A stretch of 64,000 bases of DNA from Perkinsela sp. pyNocScin1. Its lineage: Eukaryota > Euglenozoa > Kinetoplastea > Prokinetoplastida > Perkinselidae. Position 1 is the stretch's first letter. Each line of letters begins with the position of its first letter. The notes under the pieces are model-generated. The model saw nothing but the letters and a program-made list of their open reading frames with translations. It was not told the origin of the DNA and did no database searches. Of the stretch, positions 30,864 to 40,843 are shown piece after piece. A program made the position numbers and the translations under genes. The DNA is taken from positions 806,001-870,000 of the forward strand of contig CAXHTR010000005.1 in NCBI GenBank assembly GCA_964019655.1, written 5' to 3'.

Positions 30864-31703
30864 ATGTTTCGCTTTGCGGTCATGTCCATCGACCCAGCCA
30901 TCGGCCGTTTCGACTACAGTTCACTGTCTGACCAAGCACGCATGGAAATGCTCATTGAAGGGATGAAAAAAGAAGAAAAGGAAGACTATCTGGACAAAAA
31001 CGGGAGCTTTCGCCACGTATGCGAATGGGTTGACGTCGAGTGTACAGATGACCGTGTGACGGAGGTTGCATTCTTGTTTAAATATTTCGATGAAACGCCA
31101 TTTCCTTTTCGGTACATCCCACCAAGTGTTACCAAATTTGAAGCCGAAAACGACAATCTCCGTGGCACGCTGGATGCAGGCGTTCTTCCCGGTGATATGC
31201 GATGGTTTAGTGCTGCCTATAATAGACTGCACGGGCCACTCGACCTCAAGGCGTTTCCGAGAACATTGACGAACATACGCATCGGTCATAACTTATTGAG
31301 TGGCGGTCTGGTACTTGCTGAACTTCCACCGTCTCTGGAGATATTTGACGTCACTGGCAACGAGTTCAGCGGGGAAATCAACCTGAACAGCCTTCCACCG
31401 GCGCTGGAGGGGCTGTGGGTGGGCACAAATGCGCTCACAGGGTCGATCAACATCGAAAGGCTACCAAAGGCTATAGAGATCATCGACTTGCGTGAAAACT
31501 CTTTTTCGGGCGACTTTCGCATGCTCGTGTTCCCGAAGCAACTCAAAGAGGTCAATGCCTGGGATAATGCGCTCAGCGACAAAGTGGTACTCGGCGAGAG
31601 CACTGGCAAGATGCACTTTTATCTGTGCGTTGACGACGTGTCGTTGGTTGTCGATCTAAAAGGTGCCAAGCACGAGTGGCACGACGATATTGTCGAAGAA
31701 TGA
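30864..31703 (+). CDS. LRR-L secreted leucine-rich repeat protein
   Basis: Predicted 279-residue LRR protein. Leader MFRFAVMSID, IGRFD, LSDQARMEMLIEGM, a lysine- and glutamate-rich stretch, then cap CEWVDVEC. FRYIPPSVTKFEAENDNLRG begins seven to eight repeats (LPPSLEIFDVTGNEFSG; LPPALEGLWVGTNALTG). The tail is VVDLKGAKHEWHDDIVEE, shared in form with 28604-29518. Upstream, TTCTAGCTTTCCTCTC then AAAAAAG gives a plausible trans-splice acceptor 16 bp before the ATG. Confidence 0.88.
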   Translation: MFRFAVMSIDPAIGRFDYSSLSDQARMEMLIEGMKKEEKEDYLDKNGSFRHVCEWVDVECTDDRVTEVAFLFKYFDETPFPFRYIPPSVTKFEAENDNLRGTLDAGVLPGDMRWFSAAYNRLHGPLDLKAFPRTLTNIRIGHNLLSGGLVLAELPPSLEIFDVTGNEFSGEINLNSLPPALEGLWVGTNALTGSINIERLPKAIEIIDLRENSFSGDFRMLVFPKQLKEVNAWDNALSDKVVLGESTGKMHFYLCVDDVSLVVDLKGAKHEWHDDIVEE

Positions 31704-31841
31704 GAAGAATAGGTCGAAAGGCGTTTCAAAAGTTTTCGATGCGAGCTGATATCAGATATACATACATTTGAGATACGATTCTTCCGAAGTATTACACCGA
31801 AGTTGACCACATTACCTACTTTTCAAACTATTTCTAAAACA

Positions 31842-33233
31842 ATGCACCAACTTCTTCTGATGCAAGCAATCGAGAGCGCCCACCTCGGCCGCCTCGACCC
31901 GACGCTCCTCTCCCAGCAGGCCATGCTTGAAATCGCCTTCGAAGGCGTCAAGAACAAGTCACCCTTCCTCGATGACGCCGGCAACTACGAGGACTGCACG
32001 ACGTGGGAGAACTTCTCGTTCGGCGAGGATGGTAGCCTCCAAATGATTACGTACTCACTCGATGATGATCTTGTGAACGATATGGCGCTCGGCGGGTCCG
32101 TCAACTTCCGGTACATCCCGTCTTCAACTGAGATGATTGGCCTCGACGAGAACCAGCTCGAGGGATCGCTCGACGTCAGCGAGTGGCCTGAGCGCCTCGT
32201 CTTTCTTTCACTTGGCAAGAACTCCTTTAAGGGGAGTATTGACACCAAGAAGCTACCGCCGAGCCTCAAAGAGCTCTTTCTCGAGAACAATCAGCTGACA
32301 GGGACTTTTGACCTGACAGCTTTGCCATCGCAGCTCGAAACGTTGAACATCGAATGCAACAACTTCGTGGGAAGTCTCAACCTAGAGCACTTGCCGCAAA
32401 CCCTGACTTTCATCGCCGCCAGTCGAAATGCGCTCAGCGGCAGTCTCGTGCTGACAGCGCTTCCAGCGTCCCTGAAAAAAATAATGCTCCGACGGAACGC
32501 GTTTACAGGGACAATCGACCTGAGCAAGCTACCAAAGGTTCTCAAGATCATCGATGTCGAGCAGAACGAGCTACACGGCGAGGTCAATGTGACAGCGCTC
32601 CCCGAAAGCCTTCGAGAGCTCTGGATCGCCGGCAATCGTTTTCAGGGGAGTCTCGCGCTCGATTCGCTCCCTGCGAGGCTTGAAATTCTGGGAGCTGGAA
32701 AAAATTCGTTTCAGGGGACGATTGAAACAGCAGTGCTTCCTCGATGTTTGCAAAACCTTGGGTTTGAGTCGAGCGAGCTCACAGGCGAGATCGATTTCAA
32801 GGGTTTTCCAGAGCCAATGTACGAAATTTGCCTCGATTCGAACGACCTGTCGGGAAACGTGAATACTGAGGACCTGCCAAGGCGGCTTAAATGGTTTTCC
32901 ATCGAGAAGAACCGCTTCGAGGGTGATTTCGTCGTACTGGGGCTCCCAAATCTCCTGACGCACCTCTTCATCAACGGGAACAAATTTTCTGGGAGATTTG
33001 ACTTTTCCCGCCTACCACCGAGTATCGCAGAGGTCCACATCCAGGACAACGATTTTTCAGATGTTTTGCACGTTTCGGACTTGCCACGTGGCATAAAAGT
33101 CCTCAACGTCAGCAACAATGGCATTCGGGGAAGTTTTCGATCGGTCGATCTTCCGGAGCGCTTGGCGAATTTTTTATTTACTGGCACGAAAATCACGGCG
33201 ATAGCTCCAGTGCAGAACGAATTATTGTATTAG
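31842..33233 (+). CDS. LRR-L secreted leucine-rich repeat protein, long form
   Basis: Predicted 463-residue protein, the longest LRR here with 26771. The ATG at 31842 is chosen over a non-ATG extension. Leader MHQLLLMQAIES, LGRLD, LSQQAMLEIAFEGV. The cap CTTWENFSFG has lost GV and the second cysteine. About fifteen clean repeats follow (LPPSLKELFLENNQLTG; LPASLKKIMLRRNAFTG; LPESLRELWIAGNRFQG). The end is a partial repeat with no VDENG. Strong C/G bias at third positions. Confidence 0.88.
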   Translation: MHQLLLMQAIESAHLGRLDPTLLSQQAMLEIAFEGVKNKSPFLDDAGNYEDCTTWENFSFGEDGSLQMITYSLDDDLVNDMALGGSVNFRYIPSSTEMIGLDENQLEGSLDVSEWPERLVFLSLGKNSFKGSIDTKKLPPSLKELFLENNQLTGTFDLTALPSQLETLNIECNNFVGSLNLEHLPQTLTFIAASRNALSGSLVLTALPASLKKIMLRRNAFTGTIDLSKLPKVLKIIDVEQNELHGEVNVTALPESLRELWIAGNRFQGSLALDSLPARLEILGAGKNSFQGTIETAVLPRCLQNLGFESSELTGEIDFKGFPEPMYEICLDSNDLSGNVNTEDLPRRLKWFSIEKNRFEGDFVVLGLPNLLTHLFINGNKFSGRFDFSRLPPSIAEVHIQDNDFSDVLHVSDLPRGIKVLNVSNNGIRGSFRSVDLPERLANFLFTGTKITAIAPVQNELLY

Positions 33234-33576
33234 AGCAGAAGGATGATGCATATCAGAGTAAAGATAAATCTGGAAGCAATGAATTTCTATCCACAAGAGG
33301 ATAAACTCGTCGTGATTTGTCTTTCATACAAATGAAAATTGCAACTCCAGCCATATGACTTTCTCTACTGAACTTGATACAAATTATTGCAGGAAGTAAA
33401 ACAACGCCGTCAATGATACCTTGAAAATCTATCATCGAGAATTCCATCTCATTGAATCCCATAGGCCCGCAGAGGCTCAAGTTATCTCAGAAACATCGAA
33501 TTTTTCAGCATAGCCATCTACCTTTTAGACGCAGTGTTACAGCTCATTCTATCACTTCACTTTTCTAAAAATTGTA
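33234..33576. other. intergenic, nothing recognised
   Basis: AT-rich spacer. A CT-rich tract (about 33543-33566) lies before the next ATG. No gene, RNA or repeat seen. Confidence 0.45.
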
Positions 33577-34512
33577 ATGAACGCACCATCTCTGTTTCTC
33601 CTCCCAGAGCGGTCCACGGGAGAACTTGAAATCAAAAATCTGTCAGATCAGACCATTATGGAGACACTCGTCGACCCATTTCCTGATGAGTTTCAGGCAA
33701 ACTTTAAGAATGCAAACGGTGATTTTAAAGACGTGTGCAAATGGAGTGGTGTCCAATGCAACGGGAGGCGACATGTAGTCGATATCTCTTGGGATGATCT
33801 CTTCCCTGAAACTGAGCAACCGTGCCACGATATACATATGGATCTACTACCGCCACGTTTGAAGGCGTTTCTTCTCGCCACGAATCCATTCGGCGAAGGT
33901 CCGATGTTTAAAGGCCACATAGATTCAAGCGCTCTCCCACGAACGCTCGAAGGCTTCACAGTAACATGCCAAGGATTCACTGGAACAATGGACTTTCGGC
34001 GATTACCACCTCGTCTGCAAGTGTTCAACATTCAAGAATGCGAGTTTACAGGGACTGCTGACATGACGTCACTCCCGAAGGCACTTCAATATCTCATAAT
34101 TCCAGTAAACCATTTTACGGGAAGTCTGAATCTGCAGAACCTGCCTCGACGAATGGTGACTTTCGATGCGCGGGAATGTGATTTCAGCCGCGGCATCGAC
34201 CTGTCCCGCCTTCCACCCACACTCAAAACCCTTGACCTTGTTGGCAACAGTTTCTCAGGGAGTGTGTATCTCGAGAAACTTCCTCGAGCGATGGAGATGT
34301 TGCTTCTCGATGGCAATAATTTTGGTGGAAAAGTACGAGTAACGAAGCCCCCACCCGCTCTTGATGTCATCAGTCTGCGAGACAACGCTTTTGAAGGGAC
34401 AGCTGTCATCGCCAGATCTGCTTTCGAAGCAGTCGAGCTTGACAGGAATCGTATTGAATGCGCTGTCGACGAAAAGGGCTATCCATGCGAAATTCCGATG
34501 AGTGAAGATTGA
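33577..34512 (+). CDS. LRR-L secreted leucine-rich repeat protein
   Basis: Predicted 311-residue LRR protein. The leader MNAPSLFLLPERS is weakly hydrophobic, and LGRxD has become TGELE, so secretion is less certain here than for its neighbours. Head LSDQTIMETLVDPF, cap CKWSGVQC intact. About eight repeats follow, several with cysteine or charged substitutions at the ladder (LPPRLQVFNIQECEFTG; LPPTLKTLDLVGNSFSG). The tail is AVDEKGYPCEIPM. Last gene of the plus block; the convergent gene ends 142 bp away. Confidence 0.86.
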   Translation: MNAPSLFLLPERSTGELEIKNLSDQTIMETLVDPFPDEFQANFKNANGDFKDVCKWSGVQCNGRRHVVDISWDDLFPETEQPCHDIHMDLLPPRLKAFLLATNPFGEGPMFKGHIDSSALPRTLEGFTVTCQGFTGTMDFRRLPPRLQVFNIQECEFTGTADMTSLPKALQYLIIPVNHFTGSLNLQNLPRRMVTFDARECDFSRGIDLSRLPPTLKTLDLVGNSFSGSVYLEKLPRAMEMLLLDGNNFGGKVRVTKPPPALDVISLRDNAFEGTAVIARSAFEAVELDRNRIECAVDEKGYPCEIPMSED

Positions 34513-34654
34513 GAAAGGTAGGACTTAATGAGACCAAAAGCATTATGAGAGAACAAGTGACACACGAATGGGCCAGAATTGCATTTTTCTTTCGCTTCAT
34601 TGAGATTTGTTTCTACACATAATGTTTCATGGGTTGATCCTGTGCTCATCACAT

Positions 34655-35515
34655 CTATCGATTCAAGCTTCGCAGCACGCTCTCTTCGACAACCTTTCCA
34701 TTCTCATCGACGAAAGTGATACCTCGGTTCCCTTCAGCATACAAGCATCCAATTTCTTGGAGGACGCTTCTCGATACCGTGCATGTCCCCGAAATCTCGT
34801 TGTCAGCAACGCTCAGCTCTGTGAAGCACAGCGGTGCATTAAGCAGCGAAAAGCTCCCTGAAAAAGCGTTGCCTCGAGCGAAAAAGATTTGCAAATTTTT
34901 CGGTATGCGTGAAAAGTCCAAACTTCCACGCAGGTTGTTGCACGAAACCTGAATCTCTTTGAGCGAGTCCGGAAGCGCGTTGAGCACGAGCATCCCCGAA
35001 AAACGGTTCCCGCTGATGTTGAGCATGACCAAATGCGGTGGCAGTGCACTCAGGTCTGCACTTCCTGCGAATTCATTGCCGGTGATGTTGAGCTCTTCCA
35101 GCGGCTTTGGCAGTTTTGTCATTTCAACGGTTCCTGTGAAATTTCGGGTAACGACGAGGTAGAACACAACGAGACCATGGGGGAGTGCGCTCGTCTCAAG
35201 CGTTCCTGCCAGCGTGCTTCCGAGCGCCTCAAATCGCTTGACGCCCTTCGGAATGTATTGGAGATTTATTTCCCCGATGGTTTCATTCTGGAACCGGATA
35301 CCTGTCACTTCACCTGAGTCACTGCTGATCACACAAGCCCATCGGGCAATGTCCACATATTCCATCGACCGTGTGACGGCCTTGAGCTTGCGCTTGCTCT
35401 TCGAGTGAAATGTACCTACGAGCAGTTCCATCATCGCCTGGTCGCTCATGGATGCAATATCAAAGCGCCCAAGGGCATCATCGTGTGATAGGAGGTGGAT
35501 TGCAGCGAACAACAT
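34655..35515 (-). CDS. LRR-L secreted leucine-rich repeat protein
   Basis: Predicted 286-residue protein from the ATG at 35515 (leader MLFAAIHLLSHDD). The frame is open upstream to 35647, but those 44 codons would precede the leader and look like UTR. LGRFD and MSDQAMMELLVGTF follow. The cap IARWACVISS keeps only the tryptophan. Seven to eight repeats follow (LPPHLVMLNISGNRFSG; LPDSLKEIQVSCNNLRG). The tail is TFVDENGKVVEESV. The fragment at 50773-50945 is a degraded copy of this type of tail. Confidence 0.86.
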   Translation of the reverse strand: MLFAAIHLLSHDDALGRFDIASMSDQAMMELLVGTFHSKSKRKLKAVTRSMEYVDIARWACVISSDSGEVTGIRFQNETIGEINLQYIPKGVKRFEALGSTLAGTLETSALPHGLVVFYLVVTRNFTGTVEMTKLPKPLEELNITGNEFAGSADLSALPPHLVMLNISGNRFSGMLVLNALPDSLKEIQVSCNNLRGSLDFSRIPKNLQIFFARGNAFSGSFSLLNAPLCFTELSVADNEISGTCTVSRSVLQEIGCLYAEGNRGITFVDENGKVVEESVLRSLNR

Positions 35516-36209
35516 TTTTTGGAAATAAAAGTAGGCAGCGGGCCACAGAGCGACTGTTATTTCGATAGGAGTTATACGATCAAAAAGAGAATGGACTCTG
35601 TTTCCACTTGATAGAAAGAGTAATTCACTGCGAGCCATAAATCTCAAGAAGACTGTAAATCAGAACCTTTTTTGTCTGACCAACACGAGTACCGAATGCT
35701 ATTCTCATCGAGCACTGTGTCAACTTAGGTGTCTGCGGGTTTCCCAGCCTTTAGAATCTTCAGCCTGACTGACCCAATTTAGAGATCTATGAAATATCAA
35801 GTGACCCCAGATTACCCGGGTGAGGTGGTAGATTCTAGCTCTCTAATGTCAGGGGATTTCGGACCAACCCCAAAAAGTCATATTTTCAGAGGAAAGGAAA
35901 CACTGCCATAGTTCTCAAACGCTCTGCAGACGTTTGAATGTACCATAGCGCCCAGTACGAATGCATTATCGTGAAAGTATGCTTCCTGTTACTTTGGTAT
36001 CGGGCTTGGAAATCAAATGTCACCGCTGGATATTTTGCCCTTGCGATGAATGTCGTTAGCTTCATGTATCATTCGTGAGGCATCAAAATACTAAAAGTCG
36101 AGGGCTATCACAATTTTCCAGCGTATACAAATTGGCTTCTCATACATTTCGAGCATTAACCTTCAAATGATCCTAAAAATTCTATTATTGACTTTTACTC
36201 GTTGAATAC
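35516..36209. other. intergenic, nothing recognised
   Basis: AT-rich spacer with some GC-richer patches near 35800-35890. I see no LRR relic, RNA gene or paired terminal repeat. Confidence 0.4.
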
Positions 36210-36878
36210 CTATCGGCGACTCCTTCCCGTCTCGACGCGCGGGTCGACGCCACTCCCGTCCACTGAAACACAGCGGAAGCCTTTGCCCATGTCGAAGAAG
36301 CCTGCCCATCCCAGAGACGGTGGAAGTGCCCCGTTGTCCACGACGACCATCGCGACATCGGTATTCGAGAAGTTGATCTTCACGATATTAGGTGGGAGGT
36401 CGACCAAGTGCACAGTGCCACTCAGCGAGTTGAAAGGTACTTCAAAGTACTCCATTCGTCGAGGCAGCTCACACATAATGACGCGCCCGCACCAATTATT
36501 CTTCCTGGCGTTCAAATTTTCAAGGCTTCGCGGCAGCCGAGCCCCATCAAAGTAGCCAGCGATCTTCACGCCGTGAAAGCGCGCACGGGTGACTGTCGCC
36601 GGCATCCAGTCGATGCGTAGCCAGCGCACATCGATGCGCATTGACCAGTCGAGCGCTATAACGACGCCGGATGCACATGTGACGCCCGTCCACTTGCAGA
36701 CGTCAGCGGCAGCTTTAGTGTCGCCGCGCTGGATGAGCTTCATTTGACGAAGGAGCACTAGCTCAGCCTTGGAGAAGTCTTTGAGGTCGAGGAGGCGAGC
36801 AATCGACTCGCGCTGCATTTCTGCTTGTGGGATTGCAGCGCAGAGGATGCTGACGTGAAGGAACAGAGTAAACATCAT
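36210..36878 (-). CDS. LRR-S secreted leucine-rich repeat protein
   Basis: Predicted 222-residue protein from tandem ATGs at 36878/36875 (leader MMFTLFLHVSILCAA). A further in-frame ATG at 36932 lies upstream of a pyrimidine tract and an AG, so it is probably before the splice acceptor. Head AEMQRESIARLLDL, cap CKWTGVTC, WMPATVTRARFHG, LPRSLENLNARKNNWCG, LPRRMEYFEVPFNSLSG. The tail is SVDGSGVDPRVETG. GC-richer than flanking genes. Confidence 0.82.
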   Translation of the reverse strand: MMFTLFLHVSILCAAIPQAEMQRESIARLLDLKDFSKAELVLLRQMKLIQRGDTKAAADVCKWTGVTCASGVVIALDWSMRIDVRWLRIDWMPATVTRARFHGVKIAGYFDGARLPRSLENLNARKNNWCGRVIMCELPRRMEYFEVPFNSLSGTVHLVDLPPNIVKINFSNTDVAMVVVDNGALPPSLGWAGFFDMGKGFRCVSVDGSGVDPRVETGRSRR

Positions 36879-36932
36879 TATAATGTACTGATTTCTGAAT
36901 GAGGGTGAAACATTTTGATAAAAAAAAGCCAT

Positions 36933-37392
36933 ACTCGGCTTTGCTGAATCACTTTAACTAAGCCTTACTTTGACTCAAAAGTACCTGGTGAAAGAAAAAA
37001 CTCAAACGCCGTGCGAAAACAATGTGAATGCACAAAATGGCGCTATTATTCGTGGGTTTTGGACATATCTGCTTCTTCTCCGTGAATAGGTCCAAATCAA
37101 ACGCACAATACTTTCAAAGTAGCATATTCATTCATCTAGTGCTCAATTTGAATTGCTCCCGGAACTGAGCCCAGATAGTTTTCAGTGATACAGTTTATTG
37201 CCTCTCAAGGGCACATGGAGGCTATTTTTCGTTTGATACGCATTCTTTGAGCATTGGCATAAGGCAATACGTTTAAAGTACACATCCATATATTTCAAGA
37301 AAAGGTACACACTTTTACTCACAAAAAATGCCTAATTATATCTCTATTTAGATGATTCTCTCCAAGTCCAAATGCATAACGCTCCCCAAATT
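36933..37392. other. intergenic, nothing recognised
   Basis: AT-rich spacer within the minus block. Nothing supported. Confidence 0.45.
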
Positions 37393-38310
37393 TCAATCCT
37401 CAAATGGATTCTCGATGGGAATATGCTCTATGTCCTTTCCACGCTCATCCACGACCTGAACGATTGCATTCTCATACAGTTGCACGCACCTATTCGCCAT
37501 CTCGTGGTGAATCACCGCAGTCCCTGAAAAATTATTATTCACGGCGATCAGCGTATTCATGAAGTCCGGTGGATGTAAAATTTTCAGTTCACCGCTAAAT
37601 TCGTTCCCATCTATCCACAACGAGCTCATAGACGCCGGCAGTGCATCGAGACAAAGCTCCCCAGAGAGCTTATTCGAGTAGAGCTTCAAGTCCTCCAGAT
37701 TATCCGGCAGCTTTGTGAGCGATATGCTGCCTGTAAAAAAATTGTTCGCTAGATAGAGATTTCTCATCTTCGATGGGAGCGCTTCAAGCGACAAACTTCC
37801 ACTAAATAGATTCTGCGTGATGTCCATCTCTTCGAGCGCGTGCGGCAGCGCAGTCAAGTCGCACTTCCCCTCGAACGCATTCTGTCGGATGTCGAAGATT
37901 CGGAGAAATTCAGGAAGCGCCCGCATATCCACTTCACCCTTGAAATTATTCACCCGAATGCTCAGCTCATCGAGCAAAGGGGGCAGTCTGCTTGTCTCGA
38001 GCGTTCCCGTGATTTCGTGGTACTGCGCGACAAATCTTGTTACGCCACGCGGTATGTACGAGAGGTTGAGCGTCCCATAGATTGAGACGTACTCGAATAC
38101 GACGCCTATAATTCTGCCCTAGTCGTCAGTTCGAACTTGTCTCCACTGCTCGATGGGGAGATATTCACCGTCTTCATCGCGAAAACGCTGCTTGGTGTCC
38201 TCTTTGAGGTCTCCGATCATGAGCTCCATCATGGTCTGGTCGGACATGGTGTGGGAATCGACGCGGCTTGTGTGGCCGTCGATGGCGGAGAGTATCATGG
38301 GGAAAATCAT
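37393..38310 (-). pseudogene. LRR-L gene with a single in-frame TAG
   Basis: The frame from the ATG at 38310 (leader MIFPMILSAID, SRVD, MSDQTMMELMIGDL, cap IEQWRQVRTDD) meets one TAG at 38119-38121. It then continues in the same frame to 37393 through YIPRGVTRF, about eight repeats and the tail QVVDERGKDIEHI. Total length 306 codons including the TAG and the terminal stop. No frameshift. A CAG-to-TAG change (glutamine) is the simplest cause; read-through or assembly error are alternatives. As it stands only a 63-residue stub would be made. Confidence 0.8.
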
Positions 38311-38457
38311 TGAAATATGAAAAAGTAAAATAGCAGGCGTACATTGAGAATTTTCATTTGCATTTAAAACTGAGCAGAGAAAAGTAATTATTCAATGAAG
38401 TTAAGTTGATCTATTTTTAGGTTGTGCATTGCTGATTTAAGGCCTCTGTGCTCGGAT

Positions 38458-39168
38458 TTAAAGCAATAGGGGCGATTCTGCATCCAATCCTATCACAGAG
38501 CTAAAATTATTCGAAGAGAAGTCGACAACAGCAATATTTGAGCTGAACTTGGGGAGGTCAAGTGTACCAAAAAAATTATTGCCGTATGCGAGCACCGTTT
38601 CTAATCTATCAGGTAAGCTTGTAAGGTCCACTAAGCCCTCAAAATTGTTTTCTGCGATGCACAGAGAAATCAATGTTTCTGGCAATGCTTTGAAATCGAA
38701 ATCACCGTGAAAATTATTGTTCAGGATGTCCATATACTCGAGTGATTGTAGCGCATTCAAAGCGTCGATGCGCCCATCAAAATTATTGTTTTGCGCAGAG
38801 AATTTTTTGATCTTTGCAGGGAGATTTTGTATTGCGAGCGATCCATTTATCTCATTATTGTCAAGGTTAATTTTCTCAACGCTGTCTGGAAGGTACGAAA
38901 AGTTGAGCGTGCCTTTCAGTTCTGGCAAATCACCCCAGTTTTCTTCTAGATCAAAAAGTATTTTAGTGATTTCGTCTGCATCATTTTTTATAACCCCCGG
39001 CCACTTCTGAATGTCGAGGTAATTTCCGTGCTTATCTTTGAATTCGGACTTTTCTTCGATAGCTTCTATGAATATCTCCATTCGGGCCTACTGGGATAAG
39101 GAGACTGGGTCGAGCCGACCAAGATGGTGGTCGCACTGGCTTAAAGGAACAAAAAGCGCACAGAACAT
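38458..39168 (-). pseudogene. LRR-L gene with a single in-frame TAG
   Basis: From the ATG at 39168 the frame reads leader MFCALFVPLSQCD, LGRLD, PVSLSQ, then TAG (39088-39090), then ARMEIFIEAIEEK and on to the natural stop at 38458. That is 237 codons in all, with about six repeats. The relative at 14953-16127 has QQARMEIF here, so CAG has become TAG. The rest of the frame is intact. Cap IQKWPGVIKNDADEI without cysteines. Ends without VDENG. Confidence 0.82.
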
Positions 39169-39522
39169 TGGAAATTGATAACTAGAAAGTTTATCCTTGA
39201 CGTATGCGTATCTGTGAAACACTGAAAAATTAAAAGACGAATATGAGGAAAACATTGGTATCTACTACTTCATATATGCTCCAGTATAAAGTGTTTGAGC
39301 ATCTTAGTATTGCAGCTGGAGCTTTTCGAATCTATCATCTTAGGGGTCTTAGGGGTTCTCTCTTGCATTTGTAAGAATGGAGTGCTTTTAAAAGAGCAGC
39401 CCCAAAAAACGAAACAAGTAGATACTGCTGAAAAAAAGGAGAAGTTCATGAAATATCTCTATCATTCACTTCTATTCATAATTCAAAGTTACGTGTATTC
39501 ACACTCAGCGCACATCGAGAGA

Positions 39523-39828
39523 TTAATAGCGGCGGCTGCGGCGGCGCTTTCGATACTTCTTGAGAGCGACAAAAAGAACGCCTAAAAGGACCGCTGCTGT
39601 CAAGCAAACGATCGCGACGACGTACTGCTTGCCGAACTTCTTGCGCATCTTGGTATCAAATTTTTCAATAGCATCTGAATTCGGCAGGTGATCCTTGACG
39701 TTCCAGTGGCCACCTGTGTGCGCATCGGCAGTTGGCTCCTCGGACCACGGCGTGAACGACCAGAAGTAATCAGACCAGGACTGCTCCTTGTGGTCTGCAC
39801 ACGAGAGTAATGCGATTTGGAAAAGCAT
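39523..39828 (-). CDS. small single-pass membrane protein with LRR-type leader
   Basis: Unrecognised 101-residue protein. Leader MLFQIALLSCAD (1-12), then WSDYFWSFTPW (18-28), a polar stretch, one clear transmembrane segment at about 69-89 (starting YVVAIVCLTAAV), and a strongly basic tail (KKYRKRRRSRRY). Topology should be N-out, C-in. No LRR. The leader MLxQIALLxxAD and the WxxYxxSFxPW motif recur in 57049-57603, so they form a two-member family in this window. Position inside an LRR block suggests a linked function, perhaps an anchor or signalling partner; this is inference. Confidence 0.72.
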   Translation of the reverse strand: MLFQIALLSCADHKEQSWSDYFWSFTPWSEEPTADAHTGGHWNVKDHLPNSDAIEKFDTKMRKKFGKQYVVAIVCLTAAVLLGVLFVALKKYRKRRRSRRY

Positions 39829-39919
39829 TTACAAAGTTTGCAGGATATCTAAAATAAAGGGCTAACAGTACTTGTATCTATGAACAAGATCTAGAACACG
39901 ATTTACTCAAGTATCACAT

Positions 39920-40756
39920 TCATCGAAAGACATATTCTGGATATGGCCTTTGATCTTCATCGACGACATCAATGATCTTGTTATCAAACAGTGCTACCCT
40001 GTCAATCATACCAAGTGGCACAACAGCGACCCCGGAGAGAAGATTGTCATTCGCCATGACATGCTCGAGCGTGTCAGGGTGGACAGATAGATCGAATTCC
40101 CCCACAAACTGATTGCATTCAAGCGAAAGTGTCCGAAGTTTTAGCGGAAGCCTCGATAAATCAAGACTCCCGCTAAAATTATTCCACGAGAGATTTAGAT
40201 ATTGCAGTGGCTCTGGGAGACTGTCGAGCACAATGCTGCCTGAAAAATCATTGCTTTGCACATTCAGTGTCAGCAGATCTTTCGGCAATACTGTTAAGTC
40301 GCAAGATCCGGAAAATTGGCTTGTCATCAGCACAAAGACGAGAAGTCGTGGTGGCATAGCTTGCCACTTGATTTCTCCTCGCAGGTGGCTTTCTTCAATG
40401 ATGAATGACCGAAGGGGTACAGGTAAGTCTTCTGTGTCGAGCGTGCCTGTCGCTTTTTCTGGAGACATTTCAAAGTGAAGCAGCTGCCGAGGCAAAAATC
40501 GAAATTCGAGCTCGCCTTCCAGGGCCTCTCTGTGTTTCACCCGAGTAAGTCGCTTTTCTGAATTGCACTGAAATCCACTGAGCCTGCAGATATCGCGAAA
40601 GCACAGCTCTTTGTCGTAAAAGTCTTCCTTTGTGGCTTCGGTAATATTCTGAAAGAAAAGCTCAACCATTGCTTGATCAGATAGCGCACTGGTATCGACG
40701 CGGCCAAGTGGTATATCCTGCGCGATTGCGAGCGTAAGAAAAATTTGTAGATTCAT
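39920..40756 (-). CDS. LRR-L secreted leucine-rich repeat protein
   Basis: Predicted 278-residue LRR protein. Leader MNLQIFLTLAIAQD, LGRVD, LSDQAMVELFFQNI. The cap is CRLSGFQC: both cysteines kept, tryptophan replaced by leucine. Then FLPRQLLHFEMSPEKATG and about seven repeats (LPKDLLTLNVQSNDFSG; LPEPLQYLNLSWNNFSG). The tail is DVVDEDQRPYPEYVFR, the aromatic end recalling YPEDFYA of 52976-53815. Confidence 0.87.
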   Translation of the reverse strand: MNLQIFLTLAIAQDIPLGRVDTSALSDQAMVELFFQNITEATKEDFYDKELCFRDICRLSGFQCNSEKRLTRVKHREALEGELEFRFLPRQLLHFEMSPEKATGTLDTEDLPVPLRSFIIEESHLRGEIKWQAMPPRLLVFVLMTSQFSGSCDLTVLPKDLLTLNVQSNDFSGSIVLDSLPEPLQYLNLSWNNFSGSLDLSRLPLKLRTLSLECNQFVGEFDLSVHPDTLEHVMANDNLLSGVAVVPLGMIDRVALFDNKIIDVVDEDQRPYPEYVFR

Positions 40757-40843
40757 TTATAGAAGAATCAAAGATTTAAGTGAGACACAGATATTCAAAT
40801 TTAGAAACACAATTACAAAGTACACAATTTAAGTGCACAAGTC

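Noticed and set aside
34655-35647. Longer N-termini (also at 441, 3062, 4167, 55046)
   Set aside because: Extensions lie before the family leader, are unlike each other, and some begin with non-ATG codons.
37393-39168. TAG reassigned to glutamine in this organism
   Set aside because: TAG ends other LRR genes cleanly (for example 28156 and 33233), so a global reassignment does not fit; single nonsense changes are simpler.
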